From Ferrimonas kyonanensis DSM 18153 (GTDB taxonomy: Bacteria > Pseudomonadota > Gammaproteobacteria > Enterobacterales > Shewanellaceae): 51,407 bases of DNA. The position numbers and the translations under genes were made by a program. The stretch covers positions 1 through 51,407 of the forward strand of contig NZ_AUDJ01000037.1 in assembly GCF_000425405.1 (NCBI RefSeq). Reading direction: 5' to 3'. The notes below the pieces were generated by a model. That model saw only the letters and a list, made by a program, of their open reading frames with translations. It was not told the DNA's origin and did no database searches. Every line of letters begins with the position of its first letter. Position 1 is the stretch's first letter. Below are positions 51,345 to 51,407 of the stretch, piece by piece.

Positions 51345-51407
51345 CTAATGATCCCGGACACCAAATTAGGTGGTAAAGTCACCGCCGTAAATGAGGTGTT
51401 CAATGAC
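51345..51407. mobile_element. Probable left end of a second IS inserted in the IS110 element
   Basis: The sequence from about 51344 starts 'TCTAATGATCCCGGACACC', which resembles IS3-family termini (compare TGTAATGATCCAG at the 27.49 kb element). An ATG at 51391 may open a short orfA. Only 63 bp are in the window. Confidence 0.4.

Overview
This 51.4 kb window looks like chromosomal DNA from a marine-type gammaproteobacterium (Oceanospirillales/Cellvibrionales-like). That guess rests on the gene content: a FliK/FlhB-like flagellar pair, MlaA, RfaH-family antiterminators, a peptide (POT) transporter, GlmM/GalU/GalE/Ugd and Wzi-type capsule genes. No rRNA, tRNA or CRISPR array was seen. The taxonomic call is inference only.

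Layout. 0.6-4.3 kb: a minus-strand flagellar pair (FliK and a stand-alone FlhB C-domain protein), divergent from mlaA and an RssB-like response regulator. 4.3-6.4 kb: a 2 kb mosaic of palindromic repeats, then a POT transporter. 8.4-31.4 kb: a surface-polysaccharide island. It opens with two tandem RfaH-like genes and a leader carrying a JUMPstart/ops-like stretch and a terminator-like hairpin. Then follow a large SLBB outer-membrane export protein (Wza/OtnA type), a Wzz-type protein, a WecA-like initiating transferase, a HAD phosphatase/nucleotidyltransferase-kinase/nucleotidyltransferase cassette, a CapE/WbjB-like dehydratase with an RmlD-like reductase, four glycosyltransferases, Wzx, Wzy and an epimerase/reductase. 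An IS3-family element sitting in an IS30 remnant separates these from Wzi, a small beta-barrel and a YhcH/YiaL-family protein. From about 12.3 to 30 kb the DNA is clearly more AT-rich than its flanks, and I see no copies of the repeat family between about 6.4 and 31.45 kb, so the island was probably acquired horizontally.

32.2-38.5 kb: precursor genes on the plus strand: glmM (UDP-GlcNAc supply), a CDP-glycerol glycerophosphotransferase-like protein with a TagD-like cytidylyltransferase, galE, ugd and galU. Together these can supply UDP-GlcNAc, UDP-Glc, UDP-Gal and UDP-GlcA, plus a glycerol-phosphate modification for a Wzx/Wzy-made polysaccharide.

38.5-51.4 kb: ordinary genes (orphan lipoprotein, beta-CASP metallo-hydrolase, Atm1-like ABC exporter, MFS transporter with divergent LysR regulator, small membrane protein, DUF2750 protein, nitronate monooxygenase, GIY-YIG protein), nearly every gap filled by the same palindromic repeats. 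The window ends in an IS110/IS1111-type element abutting one of these repeats and apparently broken by another IS.

The most distinctive feature is the repeat family. Three 20-bp palindromes (A, B, C) share their ends and centre but have different, base-paired stems. A and C are usually arranged as inverted heterotypic pairs (REPIN-like), joined by locus-specific spacer modules.
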